Below are positions 25,438 through 34,792 of a stretch of 64,000 nt of DNA, piece by piece; position 1 is the stretch's first letter; every line of letters starts with the position of its first letter. The notes under the pieces are model-generated. The model had not been told where the DNA came from and made no database searches. It saw only the letters and a list, made by a program, of their open reading frames with translations. Position numbers and translations under genes: made by a program. The stretch is from positions 88,990 through 152,989 of the forward strand of contig NZ_LIVV01000013.1 in NCBI RefSeq assembly GCF_001905825.1. The letters run 5' to 3'. Source of the DNA: Streptomyces sp. CB02009 (GTDB lineage Bacteria; Actinomycetota; Actinomycetes; Streptomycetales; Streptomycetaceae).

Positions 25438-26193
25438 GTGAAGCTCCGCCAGATGATGGTCGCCGCCACCCTCGGCGCGACCGTGCTCACCGCCGTGCCG
25501 GCGGTGACCGCCTCGTACACCGCGTACGCCTGCGAGGACAACCAGACCAGCTGCGACCACGAAGAGGAGGATCCCTGGCCGGACGACAACCCGGGCGGTT
25601 TCCCCGGCGGTGACCCCGGTGACGGGGGTTGGGGCGGCGGAGGGGACGGCGGCGGCACCGGCGGCTCGGGGGGCGAGATCGACATGTTCAACGGCGTCGT
25701 CGGCCAGCCGGTGAACGGCACACTGCCCCAGGTCGTCGTCGACGGCACCGCCACCCGGCCGCCCACCCCGATGGACCCGGCGATGCCGCCCATGTCATGG
25801 GGCTGGGACAGCGGCGCGCCGACCAACGGCGCGGGCCCGATCCAGGCCGGCGCGAAGACCGAGGTACCGACCGACTGCCACCGCAACGCCAACTCCATGC
25901 CCATACGGGTCAACAGAACCGTCAAGTACCAGGTTTCCTACCAGGTCAGCGCCAACATCTCGGCCAACGCGGCCACGGTGCTGTCCTCCTCGCTCGGTGC
26001 ACAGCTCAACACCCAGATCGAGCAGTCGTACTCCGTCGACGTCACCCTCCAACCGGGCCAGTCCTGGGCCCTGTTCGTCGAGTATCAGACGTTCACCTAC
26101 TCGGTCACCTCCACGAACTGGCTGGGATACACCACCACCGAGTACGTGGACGTGGTGCGGCCCACCGGCAAGGTGACCAGCCGGTGGTGCTGA
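25438..26193 (+). CDS. Secreted protein with Gly/Asp-rich linker
   Basis: 251 aa from GTG 25438 (GGAG 7 nt upstream). A Sec signal peptide (KLRQMMVAATLGATVLTAVP, cleavage likely near AYA) leads to an acidic, then Gly/Asp-rich linker (~40-85). The C-terminal ~100 residues look like a beta-rich domain (KYQVSYQVSANISANAATVL; YSVDVTLQPGQSWALFVEYQ). Cysteines at the mature N-terminus and the final residue could form disulfides. Its 3' end overlaps the Fic gene by 7 bp, so the two are translationally coupled. Function unknown. Confidence 0.78.
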   Translation: MKLRQMMVAATLGATVLTAVPAVTASYTAYACEDNQTSCDHEEEDPWPDDNPGGFPGGDPGDGGWGGGGDGGGTGGSGGEIDMFNGVVGQPVNGTLPQVVVDGTATRPPTPMDPAMPPMSWGWDSGAPTNGAGPIQAGAKTEVPTDCHRNANSMPIRVNRTVKYQVSYQVSANISANAATVLSSSLGAQLNTQIEQSYSVDVTLQPGQSWALFVEYQTFTYSVTSTNWLGYTTTEYVDVVRPTGKVTSRWC

Positions 26194-27368
26194 AGGCCCC
26201 ACGCCCCTCGGGCACGGCGGTACGACGGATCGCCCCCGTCGTACCGCCGCTGGACGCGGAGGCGATTCCCCCGGCGGAGCGGGACGAGGCGACCGCAGCG
26301 CTGGCCGAACTCTCCGACACCGCCGGTCGCCACCTGGACAACCCGGACCTCTTCCACCGGCCCCGGTTTCGCACGGCCGTGCACAGCCGTCACCTGGCCC
26401 GCATCCCCGACCGGCTTGTCACCGGCCGGATTGCCGCGGCGGCCGAACGACGGGCCGAGGCCGGGCTGCTGGCCGCCGCCTCCACCCGCGCCGAGATCGC
26501 GGATCGGCCGGGCCGCAGGCCTTGCTTCACCCCGGCCGCCCTGAGCGAACTGCACACGCTGATCGTCGCCGGGGACCCCAGCATCCCCGGCCCCGGCGGC
26601 CTGCGCCGGTCCTCGGCCAGGATCACCTGGGCCGACGGCCAGGTCTTCGCACTCACGGTGGCACCCGGCCGGAAACTTACAGACCACGTAGAACGCTGGT
26701 ACCGCTGGGCCGTGCACACCACGGCTCCCGCCCTGGATGCGGCAGCCCTCTCCATGGCGCGGCTGCTGACCGTCCATCCCTTCGCCGACGCCAACGGCCG
26801 GACCGCGCGCCTCCTCGCCCAGTGTGACCTGCTGGCGGCTGGACTGCTGCCCGGGTTGCTGCTGGACCTGGACGGCTGGGTCCACACCCACCGCCGCGCA
26901 CACGACGAGGCCCTCGCCGCCGCCTCCGAAGGACGATGGACGCAGTGGGGCTCTCTCTTCGCCCGCGCCGTCACCGAGACCGCCCGGCACCGCACCACCA
27001 CAATCACCCGCTACAGCACCCTCCTGACTGAAGCCGCCACACACCTCACCGACGACCCGGCCGCCGCGGCCGTCCTCACCCACCTGCGCTCCTCGCCCGC
27101 GGTCTCCGCCGACTGGCTGCGCGACCGCATGGCGCACCCCCCGGAGCCGGTACTGGCCCGGCTGACGGCGAAGGACATCCTCAGCCCCCACCCCCGCCTC
27201 CCCGGCGCCCTGGTACACCCCCCATCACTCGCAGTCCTCGACGAACCCTGGACCCTCGATCCCTGGACAGGAGCCGCAGACAACCAGCCCGCCCCTTCGA
27301 TGGAGGCGGACGGGGCAACTCCTCCGCTTCGGCCTCCTTCACCCGGGGCTGCCATTGCTCCCGTCTGA
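26187..27368 (+). CDS. Fic-domain protein (probable AMPylase or related transferase)
   Basis: About 393 aa from GTG 26187 (26184 also possible), overlapping the secreted-protein stop. The Fic motif HPFADANGRTAR starts at His197 and fits HxFx(D/E)(A/G)N(K/G)RxxR, with the catalytic His and phosphate-binding Arg present. An N-terminal helical region precedes it, and the C-terminal ~120 residues include a winged-helix-like part (AAVLTHLRSSPAVSADWL). No inhibitory (S/T)xxxE(G/N) helix was recognised with certainty. No signal peptide, so cytosolic. Pairing with a secreted protein is unusual for a Fic gene. Confidence 0.85.
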   Translation: MLKAPRPSGTAVRRIAPVVPPLDAEAIPPAERDEATAALAELSDTAGRHLDNPDLFHRPRFRTAVHSRHLARIPDRLVTGRIAAAAERRAEAGLLAAASTRAEIADRPGRRPCFTPAALSELHTLIVAGDPSIPGPGGLRRSSARITWADGQVFALTVAPGRKLTDHVERWYRWAVHTTAPALDAAALSMARLLTVHPFADANGRTARLLAQCDLLAAGLLPGLLLDLDGWVHTHRRAHDEALAAASEGRWTQWGSLFARAVTETARHRTTTITRYSTLLTEAATHLTDDPAAAAVLTHLRSSPAVSADWLRDRMAHPPEPVLARLTAKDILSPHPRLPGALVHPPSLAVLDEPWTLDPWTGAADNQPAPSMEADGATPPLRPPSPGAAIAPV

Positions 27369-27617
27369 GGAGGATGAGCAGCGCGCGCTTCCAGGCAGCC
27401 TTCCGTGCTGTCACGCATGGAGCCTTCGCCTACGGACAGTTGGGCCGGACGGGAGGGCCCGCGGTTTCCGCCCTGGCCGGCGAGGCGGCCGGCGTCAGAT
27501 CCGTCAGGCGGGCCGCGAGGGCCAGGGCTTGTGTCCCTTCAGTTTCCCTTCCGGAATCAGAGGCGTCCGCGGAGGGCGATGAGGAGGAGCATCCCGGGTG
27601 AGTCCGGGCCGGGTCCT

Positions 27618-28733
27618 TCAGGCTATGAGCAGGCGGAGGCCGAGGTCTGCCGTGTCGAGGTGGGCGAGGCTACTGTTGCGCTCTGCCCACCGGCCGGAGT
27701 CGAGGTCGTCGCGGAGGCTTCGCACCGCCCGCTGTTCGGCATCCGGCCCGACCTTCGTCCACACCGACATGGCACGGCGTACGTGCTCCTCCAGATACGC
27801 TCCCGGCCGGCGCCAGCAGGCCTCGAACAGGCCGTCCGCGCAGTCCCACGGGATGGGCACCGGCTCGGCGCGGGCGCCGATCGCATCGGCCATCCCCGCA
27901 AGCGAGGGGAATCCTGCGAGGACGGTGGCGAACTCGGGCAGGTAGTCGCGGGTGAGCCAGAACCGGTCCTGCCATCCGGGCTCGTCGGTGTCGAACGTCA
28001 GCACTACCACGCGGCGTGCCACGCGCCGCATCTCGCGCAGCCCTGCGAGCGGGTCCTCCCAGTGGTGAACGGTGGAGACGGCCATCGCGACGTCGAAGGA
28101 ACGGTCCTCGAACGGCAGGCTCTCCGCGGCGGCGGCCACGCACGGCGCGAAGCCGGCAGGCCGCTGCTCCCGCATAACCTCCGAGGGCTCCACCGCGGTC
28201 ACTTCGCGATCGGCCGGCTCGTAGGAGCCTGTGCCGGCCCCGACGTTCAGCACCGTCCGCGCGTCTCCGAGCGCGTCCAGGATCTGCGCGGCAATCTGCG
28301 GATCGGTACGCCGCGTCGCCGTGTAGGCGCCGCCGATCGCGTCGTACAGCCGTGCACCGAGCATCCCCAGCTGCTCCTCCGGTGTCACCGTCAGCCCCCT
28401 CGCCCGCGTCTCAAGTTCGTTGTCGATGGCGGCCACCATGGCGTCAGCACGATCGCGCCGCTCCAGCAGCAGGCCGCGCAGCCGGCGCAGGTGCGCGACC
28501 GCGTCGGTGGAGGATTCGCCGACCAGTTCCGCGACCTCCCGCAACCCGAAGCCCAGCCGCCGGTAGGCCAGCACTTCCCGCAGCCGCTCGACGTCACCCG
28601 CCGAGTAGGCCCGGTACCGACCCGCGGTCCGCGCCGACGGACGTACGAGCCCGATCTCGTCATAGTGATGCAGGGTGCGGACGCTCACGCCGGCCAGCTC
28701 GGCCACGCGCCCCACGGTCCAGTGATCTTCCAC
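27618..28733 (-). CDS. MerR-type regulator fused to a SAM-dependent methyltransferase
   Basis: 371 aa. Residues ~4-75 are a MerR helix-turn-helix (WTVGRVAELAGVSVRTLHHY, then SAGDVERLREVLAYRRLGFG) followed by a coiled coil to ~115. Residues ~150-330 form a class I methyltransferase: VLNVGAGTGSYEPADREVTA, then AESLPFEDRSFDVAMAVSTV. A bare MerR gene would normally be followed by an effector-binding domain; here the methyltransferase replaces it, so SAM or the methyl acceptor could be the signal. GTG 28733 is chosen because a MerR-type promoter places transcription start at or beside it (leaderless). Confidence 0.85.
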   Translation of the reverse strand: MEDHWTVGRVAELAGVSVRTLHHYDEIGLVRPSARTAGRYRAYSAGDVERLREVLAYRRLGFGLREVAELVGESSTDAVAHLRRLRGLLLERRDRADAMVAAIDNELETRARGLTVTPEEQLGMLGARLYDAIGGAYTATRRTDPQIAAQILDALGDARTVLNVGAGTGSYEPADREVTAVEPSEVMREQRPAGFAPCVAAAAESLPFEDRSFDVAMAVSTVHHWEDPLAGLREMRRVARRVVVLTFDTDEPGWQDRFWLTRDYLPEFATVLAGFPSLAGMADAIGARAEPVPIPWDCADGLFEACWRRPGAYLEEHVRRAMSVWTKVGPDAEQRAVRSLRDDLDSGRWAERNSSLAHLDTADLGLRLLIA

Positions 28734-28740
28734 GAGACCG

Positions 28741-28771
28741 ACTATGCAGCCTGACGTCACGTGAGGGTCAA
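28741..28771 (-). promoter_or_regulatory. MerR-type promoter with 19-bp spacer and operator dyad
   Basis: On the minus strand TTGACC (-35) and CATAGT (-10) are separated by 19 bp, the over-long spacer typical of MerR-controlled promoters. The spacer contains a near-palindrome (CCTCACGT-G-ACGTCAGG, one mismatch). The -10 ends 7 nt before the GTG start, implying a leaderless transcript and autoregulation. Confidence 0.65.
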
Positions 28772-29337
28772 GAGCCGCCTTCATGACCTGCAAGAGCGCG
28801 CTCGACGCCCTGGCATGCCGTACGCGTTCCCAACCTCCAGGTGCCCGGGGCAGAGAACGCTGCAGACGTCCGCCCGTCTGCCCCTGACCCTGATCCTGAC
28901 CCGCGCGGTGACCACCCGCGTCACATGCACAGCACTGGCTGATCACGATCCAGGGCCGGACGTTCGTGGTCCGTCTATGGTCGCCGCCGCACACGACCGG
29001 CTCGTTCGGCAGGGCAACCCGGCCGCCCTCGGTCTACAGGATGGCGAGCGACTTACAGCGGATCTGGTCCGCCTGCGCCGCAGCACAGCCGTGGACTTGG
29101 TACGCGCACACCGCGCCGGACTCGGCGGCGGCCGCGCTCATTCGCTCTCAACAGCGCAGCCATCGCATCGCCGACTGCCCCCGAGCGTTGCGGCTCCATC
29201 ACCTCGAGGTCCACCCGCCCCGGCGATCGGTGTTTCCCGCTGTGACTCCTCCTGCCGCCTTCCCGTGCTACGACACACGGCCATCCAAGCAATCAACAAT
29301 CCGTTGTTTCATTTCTTCTGAGGGTAGGGTGGGTGTC
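28772..29337. other. Non-coding stretch upstream of the tap-tpg operon
   Basis: About 560 bp without a convincing gene. Just before the small HTH gene the DNA becomes AT-richer (29285-29320) and includes an inverted repeat AACAA-TCCG-TTGTT (29295-29308), a possible operator or part of the operon promoter. Confidence 0.4.
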
Positions 29338-29718
29338 ATGTCGGACGAGTCTGGGATCGATCACCGTTTGCGTTTGGCGGGGCTGGCTGACCTCCCGCTG
29401 GGCGAGGGTGTGCCCGCGGGCGCCTTGCAGAAGGATGCTGTTCTGCTCGGCAGGCTTCTGGCCGGCGCGGAGCAGAGCGCTGGTACGGGTGAGCCGGGTG
29501 TGTCGGACGATGATGTGGCCGCGGCTCTTTCCCTGTTCGAGGACATGCGTACGGCCCTGGACCGGCTGGAGACGCAGGTGGTCATCGAGGCGAGGCGACG
29601 CGGTATGGAGTGGCGGCAGATCGCCTCCCATCAGGGAATGAAGTCTTCCCAGGCCGCGTCCCAGCGGTATCAACGGCTGGTGACCCGTCTCGAGGAAATC
29701 CGTCAGGGCATCCGGTAA
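29338..29718 (+). CDS. Small HTH-like DNA-binding protein upstream of tap
   Basis: 126 aa. The C-terminal third reads as a helix-turn-helix (MEWRQIASHQGMKSSQAASQ, then RYQRLVTRLEEI), preceded by an acidic helical region (DDDVAAALSLFEDMRTALDR). It ends 20 bp before tap in the same direction, so is probably co-transcribed. A regulator of tap-tpg or an accessory DNA-binding protein is plausible; not a recognised named family. Confidence 0.7.
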   Translation: MSDESGIDHRLRLAGLADLPLGEGVPAGALQKDAVLLGRLLAGAEQSAGTGEPGVSDDDVAAALSLFEDMRTALDRLETQVVIEARRRGMEWRQIASHQGMKSSQAASQRYQRLVTRLEEIRQGIR

Positions 29719-29738
29719 CGGCAGGAGATCCCCTTTCC

Positions 29739-32012
29739 ATGAGTCACCCCCCTTCCGATCCGCTCGCCGCTGTCGACGCCCTCCTCGCCGCCGTCGATGA
29801 CGGACATGTCCTGCCCGCTCCGGCCGAGCGTGTCCGTCTGCGGGAGGCAGCCGGCCTGACCCAGGCGGCCGTTGCCCAGGCCCTGGGTATCCGCGTGCCC
29901 AGCATCCAGGCCTGGGAGGAGGGACGGGCGGAACCGAGAGCGGAACGCCTCCAGGCCTACCGTCGTCTCCTCGATGGTCTCGCCCAGCGCTACCCCGCCC
30001 CGCAGCCGGCCACGCCGTCCGAGCCGGCCACCCCGTCGGATCTGACCTCCCCTGTCACGCTCCCTGGGCCGGCTCTCTCGCCGACGGCTCCGCCTGAGCC
30101 GGCATCTGGACAACCACAGATTCCTCCCGCGCCCCCGTCCGCGACTACACGCCCCACCGCCCCTCGGCCCCCCACCGCCGCTGCGCCGCATCAGGCGCCC
30201 ACCACCCGGCCAACGCCGATGTCGGGCCGTGCGGGCGTGCGGAAGGCGGACCCTGTCGGTACCCCGATGCCTGAGGGCACTGACATGCGGTTCGCGAACG
30301 GGCCGCTGGCTGTCGTTGATGTCGACGCTGACGGGCGGGTTCTGGCGTACTGCACCGGCGGCCTGGTCCTCGATGTGCCTGCCACGTCCCTTTCATCCCT
30401 GGTGGAGTGGACCCTCAACGAGGCGAGGCTCGGCCAGCCGAAGTTGTCGGGGCCGGGCAAGGACGCCGACCCGCTGCTCGTCCTCACCGAGACGGCGCTC
30501 GAGCGCTACGGCCTGCCGGCGATGCTCACCGACGAGGAACGGCTCGCCGGACGGATCCCGGAGAACCACAAAGCCGTCAAACAGCTGGCCCGTGCCGAGT
30601 GGAGGCTGACCAAGCGCGGGCTGGGCCCGTGGGCGCGGATCTACCGCCCGGCGCAGGGCGCGGAACGTGCCTGCGTACAGTTGTGTATCCCGTCGTGGAA
30701 CGCGCTGGACACCCGCAACTGGGGCGAGGCCGGACACCTCCCGCCCGCGGACCTCGCCCGCGTCCTGGGTGTGTACGCCTCCCGGGTAATAACGCCGCGC
30801 GGTTCCACCGCCGTGACCGGCCTAGAACTGATGACCGCCCTGCACCCGCCGACCCGCGCCTCCGCGCCCGACGCGGCCGGCAAGCGGCACTCCGAACGCA
30901 ATCCCGGCTCGCTGGGCACCGACCCGGTCGACCCTGCGCCGTGCGAGGCTCCGGACGGGCACCCGCTCCTGAAGGATCTTCCGCGCTTCCACGTCCGCGG
31001 CCCGGGAGAGAAGCTGTTCGAGGAGGCGTACGACTGGGCGCGGCCGATGACGGACGCCGAATGCACCCTGCGCCACCTCGTCGGCATCGACGTCAACATG
31101 GCCTTCGCCGCCGGCGCCAACGGCCTGACCATCGGCCTCGGCGCACCCACCCGCCTTGAGAACCCGACCTTCGACCCGAAGCTGCCCGGCAGCTGGCTGG
31201 TGGACCTCTCTCACGTCGACCTGTCGAAGGTGAAGGCCGGCAAGGAATGGGTTCAGCTGGACGGCGCGCTGCTGCCCTCCCCCTTCACCCCGAAGGGCGA
31301 GACCCCCACCGGCCCAGCCTGGTATGCGACCCCGACGGTGGCGTACGCGGTGGAACTCGGCTACGAGGTGCGCCCGGTCGAGGCGTACGTCCGCTACGAC
31401 AACGGCCGCTACCTGGACAGCTGGTACACCAGGCTGCGCGACGCCTACCTCGCCACGATGGCCGACCTCGGCGTCGATGCCGACCTGTCGCCGGCTGACT
31501 TCCTCACCGCGATGGACGGCTGCAAAGAGCGCGACCCGGAACTGGCTATCGTCGTCTCGGCCATCAAGGCGACGGTGAAGGGCGGCCTGGGGAAGCTGCG
31601 TGAACGCCCGCGCGGTGAGGGCTGGCGGCCCGGTGAGCCGTGGCGTGCCCTGGCCCGTCCGACGTGGCGGCCGGACATCCGGGCGGCGGTGATCTCCCGT
31701 ACCAGGGTCAACCTGCACCGCAAGGTGATCAAGCATGCGGCGTTCACCGGCCAGTACCCGGTCGCGATCCTCTCCGACTGTGTCGTCTACGCCGCGAACG
31801 GGCCGAGCCCGCTTGACTTCCTGCCCTACCGGGAAGGCAAGCCGCTCCCCGGCGGCTTCAAGCTCGGCGTCAACCCGGGCCTGGTCAAGCACGAGGGCAC
31901 CCAGAGCGTCTTGTGGGGCGAGGAGGTCCGCGACCGCTTCAACGCTCCCGAGCTCAACCTCGCCCGGTACATCAAGGACGGCACCGTCACCGACGCCGAC
32001 AACGGAGAGTAG
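29739..32012 (+). CDS. tap: Telomere-associated protein Tap
   Basis: 757 aa. An N-terminal XRE-like helix-turn-helix (~28-80; RLREAAGLTQAAVAQALGIR, VPSIQAWEEGRAEPRAERLQ) is followed by a Pro/Thr-rich linker (~90-165) and a long conserved body (NGPLAVVDVDADGRVLAYCT; HLVGIDVNMAFAAGANGLTI). In Streptomyces, Tap binds the telomere 3' overhang and recruits Tpg for end-patching of linear replicons. ATG 29739 follows AGGAGA. The tpg gene begins 12 bp downstream. Length and order match the archetypal tap-tpg operon. Confidence 0.93.
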   Translation: MSHPPSDPLAAVDALLAAVDDGHVLPAPAERVRLREAAGLTQAAVAQALGIRVPSIQAWEEGRAEPRAERLQAYRRLLDGLAQRYPAPQPATPSEPATPSDLTSPVTLPGPALSPTAPPEPASGQPQIPPAPPSATTRPTAPRPPTAAAPHQAPTTRPTPMSGRAGVRKADPVGTPMPEGTDMRFANGPLAVVDVDADGRVLAYCTGGLVLDVPATSLSSLVEWTLNEARLGQPKLSGPGKDADPLLVLTETALERYGLPAMLTDEERLAGRIPENHKAVKQLARAEWRLTKRGLGPWARIYRPAQGAERACVQLCIPSWNALDTRNWGEAGHLPPADLARVLGVYASRVITPRGSTAVTGLELMTALHPPTRASAPDAAGKRHSERNPGSLGTDPVDPAPCEAPDGHPLLKDLPRFHVRGPGEKLFEEAYDWARPMTDAECTLRHLVGIDVNMAFAAGANGLTIGLGAPTRLENPTFDPKLPGSWLVDLSHVDLSKVKAGKEWVQLDGALLPSPFTPKGETPTGPAWYATPTVAYAVELGYEVRPVEAYVRYDNGRYLDSWYTRLRDAYLATMADLGVDADLSPADFLTAMDGCKERDPELAIVVSAIKATVKGGLGKLRERPRGEGWRPGEPWRALARPTWRPDIRAAVISRTRVNLHRKVIKHAAFTGQYPVAILSDCVVYAANGPSPLDFLPYREGKPLPGGFKLGVNPGLVKHEGTQSVLWGEEVRDRFNAPELNLARYIKDGTVTDADNGE

Positions 32013-32024
32013 GAGAGGACCACG

Positions 32025-32582
32025 ATGAGCCTGATCGGGGACGGCTTGGACAAAGCGGTACAGCAGGCTTTCACCCGCCCGGCACCGAAGCACGCGGGCC
32101 CGCAGATGCGGTACCTGGTCAAGCAACTGGGCGGCACCAAGGCGGTCGCCCAGATGCTGCGGATCTCCCAGCGCACCGTCGAGCGGTACGTGAAGGGCCA
32201 GATCAAGAAGCCCCGCCCGGATCTTGCCGCGCGTATGGAGCGCGAGGTGAAGAGGCGCTGGCAGCCGCAGATCCGGGCCAAGGCCAAGGCGAAAGCGGCG
32301 AGCACGGGCGGCATCATCATCGACACCCGCGCCCGCCTCGGCTACACCGCACCGATCGGCACAACCGACCAGGACCGCATCCGGCACCTGACCATCGCCC
32401 TGCCACCCTTGTACGCATCCCGCCTCTTCGACGCCCAGGACGCCGGCGCCGGCGACGCCCACCTCCAGCAGATCGCCGCCGAAGCACTCAAAGAGGTCTA
32501 CTTCCAGGACGGCGGCCGTCGCGCCGGCTCCCTGGAAGAAGTCCGGTTCACGGACATCGAGCACCTGGAGTTCGACCTCTAG
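32025..32582 (+). CDS. tpg: Telomere terminal protein Tpg
   Basis: 185 aa, the usual Tpg length, with a strong ribosome site (TAGGAGAGGA). A helix-turn-helix (~36-58; GGTKAVAQMLRISQRTVERY) is followed by a basic stretch (KGQIKKPRPDLAARMERE), then a beta/helical C-terminus. Thr114 lies in IGTTDQDR; Thr114 is the residue I recall as the DNA-attachment site of S. coelicolor Tpg, so the catalytic position appears kept. Tpg is covalently bound to telomere 5' ends and primes fill-in synthesis. No frameshift seen; it looks functional. Confidence 0.94.
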   Translation: MSLIGDGLDKAVQQAFTRPAPKHAGPQMRYLVKQLGGTKAVAQMLRISQRTVERYVKGQIKKPRPDLAARMEREVKRRWQPQIRAKAKAKAASTGGIIIDTRARLGYTAPIGTTDQDRIRHLTIALPPLYASRLFDAQDAGAGDAHLQQIAAEALKEVYFQDGGRRAGSLEEVRFTDIEHLEFDL

Positions 32583-32628
32583 AGCCGGCCCTGTCCCGCC
32601 AGGCGGCACACAGCTGTGACTGAGCGCT

Positions 32629-34390
32629 TCAGTTGGCCAGTGAGCGTGCGAGTTGGCCGTCCGAGCGTTCCATGTCGATGCCGTGGCCGAGCTGCTCGGC
32701 AAAGACGTCAAGCAGTGGCTTCATCTGCTGGTAGAGAGGCACCTTGTTCTGCCGGATCCAGTGTCCGATGCTGAACCGGTCTTGGCTCCATGCCGTGTCG
32801 AGCTCGGCGTTGTTGCGGGATTCGGACGGTTGTGGGCGAATTGGGTCTCGCCGAGCGTGACTTGAGTTCAGACATAGGCCATGGCGGCGAGGCGGGCGCG
32901 GTCTTCGGAGATGTGGGCTCGGCTGTCGCGCGAGTTGGTCGGCGATCTTGTGCCATGCGTCCGGTGGCATCGCCCAGTCGCGGAGGCATTCGCGGCGGTG
33001 TCAGTAGTCGATCATCGGCGCGGACGTGAGTTCTGCGGTGATCGCGTCGAGGGCCCGATCGTAGGCATCGGGAGTTCCTTGGCTGCGGGCCCACCGTGTG
33101 ATCGGGGTCCCCAGGCCTTGTCCGGCGATGCGGAGTCCGAGGAACTCGGCGGCGTCGACGACGCTCCCGCCGAGGGCTCGGCGGACGAGGAAGACGGCGG
33201 ATGTGCGCCGCAGGACCGGCATGCTGATCCCAGCGGTGAACGCGCCGAGGTGACGCTCGGCCCACTTCAGCGGGAGGAACGCCGGAACGTGCTGGGGGCC
33301 GTAGTCGAGGCCGCGCTGGGGGAGGCGGCCTCCGCCGGTGCTCCGGGTGCCGCGACGCTTTCGGTGGGTGGAGACCAGGTGCTCGGCGGCGTTCTGGAAT
33401 CGTTCGGAGCAGTCGTATAGGTTTCGCTGGAAGGCCGCGTCCCAGCTGCGGTGACGTTTGGGGTCGATGCCGCTGCGGGTGCGGTTTTCGACCGGTGCGA
33501 GCGGAGCCAGCGCGGCTCGCAGGTCGTCGGTCGACAGGATGGTATCGGCGGCCAGGAGGATGCTGGCGCATGCGCGGGCGTCCTGTGGCGGTGTGCTGAC
33601 ATGCATCGAGAGGGAGGGGTCCTTGCGTTCGACAGCACTTGGTCGGCGCGGTGCGTGTCGACGCCGGAGGCGGTGGGGCGGGCCTCCGGCCAGGTGATCA
33701 TGACGAGGCCGCTGGTCATGTGGAGGTCCGGTGAAGTACTGCCCAGCGGTCGCCGCCGGGGTGGCCGGACTGAGCATGCTCACGATCTTCGCCTGTAGGT
33801 CGGCGAGTTGCCTGGGCAAGGGCCCGCCGGTGCGAGCTGCGGCTGGTCCAGACGGCCGCCGCAGAGTTGTGCGGCGCGTTGTGAGCGGCGGGCGCCGTGG
33901 TCGAGGGGTACTCGGCACTGGGACGGGTGCAGTCCGGTGATGGTCGGGCGGGGAATGAGTTGTCCGACTCCGTGGTCGGCGATGGATCGCCGGCAGGCCG
34001 GGCAGAGGTGTTCGAGGAAGCGCTGGTGGTGCGAGCAGGCGAAAACGGCGGGCAGTCTCCACTCGATCTTCCAAGGGCCGCCGTGGTCTGTCTGCGCAGG
34101 AGTGCCGTCGCCGGCGAGGCAGTCGGGGCAGTAGCGGGCGGCCGTGGGGAAGAGCCAGTCCAGTGAGGGGATGCGTTTGCCAGCGCGGACGACGTCGAGG
34201 CTGTGGACGATGGGCGGGTAACGGGGTGCGAGCGGCAGCAGGGTCAGGGCGGTGGCCTCGGCTGCCGTGAGCCGGGTGGCGGTTTGGAAGTCGCGCATCT
34301 GCTGGGCGGGCAGTTCGAGGGAGAGGGCGGTGCGGGTGATGGCCTGGGTGTTGGCCATGTAGTCGGCCAGGCCGGTGCGGCGCAGGAGTT
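32629..34390 (-). pseudogene. Frameshifted TniQ-family gene
   Basis: TniQ features are readable in the first part (LADYMANTQAITRTALSLEL; LDWLFPTAARYCPDCLAGDG; KIEWRLPAVFACSHHQRFLE; HLCPACRRS with zinc-type cysteines). Frame then shifts near 33.8 kb into LADLQAKIVSMLSPATPAAT and continues to a stop at 33001 (APMIDY). A third frame carries RECLRDWAMPPDAWHKIADQ and ends at 32629. TniQ/TnsD proteins direct target choice. At least two frameshifts make it dead. Confidence 0.75.
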
Positions 34391-34792
34391 GAGGTAGGCG
34401 TGGAGGGCGAGCCACCGTTCCTCGAAAGCGGCGGCGATCTCGCAGACGCATTCGGTCTTGCCCTGGTAGCCGCCGCCGGAGAGCATCACCCCGGCCCGGG
34501 GGGTGGGCTTGATCTTCAGCGCGTTGGTCTCGATGCGCCCGGTCAGAAGCTTCTCCACCGCCAGGCTCATCGGGGTGTCCAGCAGCGGCAGGTTCGCGTG
34601 GGTGGCTGTGCGGTGCAGGTTGTGCAGCACCTTCTTGCGCTTGCTCAGCGGCCCGAAGGCAGCGCGGTCCATGACCGGGGCCGGGGCGAACGAGTTGCGG
34701 GTGCGGCACCAGTGCTGCCAGCCGGCCACGGTGTCGCGGGCGGGGGCCGGGCCGGACAAGACAAAGGGCAGCGACTCCTCGCCGTTGATCAC
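34391..34792 (-). pseudogene. Truncated TniB-like AAA ATPase
   Basis: GTG 34792 overlaps the transposase stop (GTGA) and follows AGGAGG. The first ~130 residues are intact, including Walker A (GVMLSGGGYQGKTE). After ALHAYLN the frame becomes nonsense and TniQ sequence begins in another register, so the ATPase core (Walker B onwards) is deleted. Confidence 0.75.
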
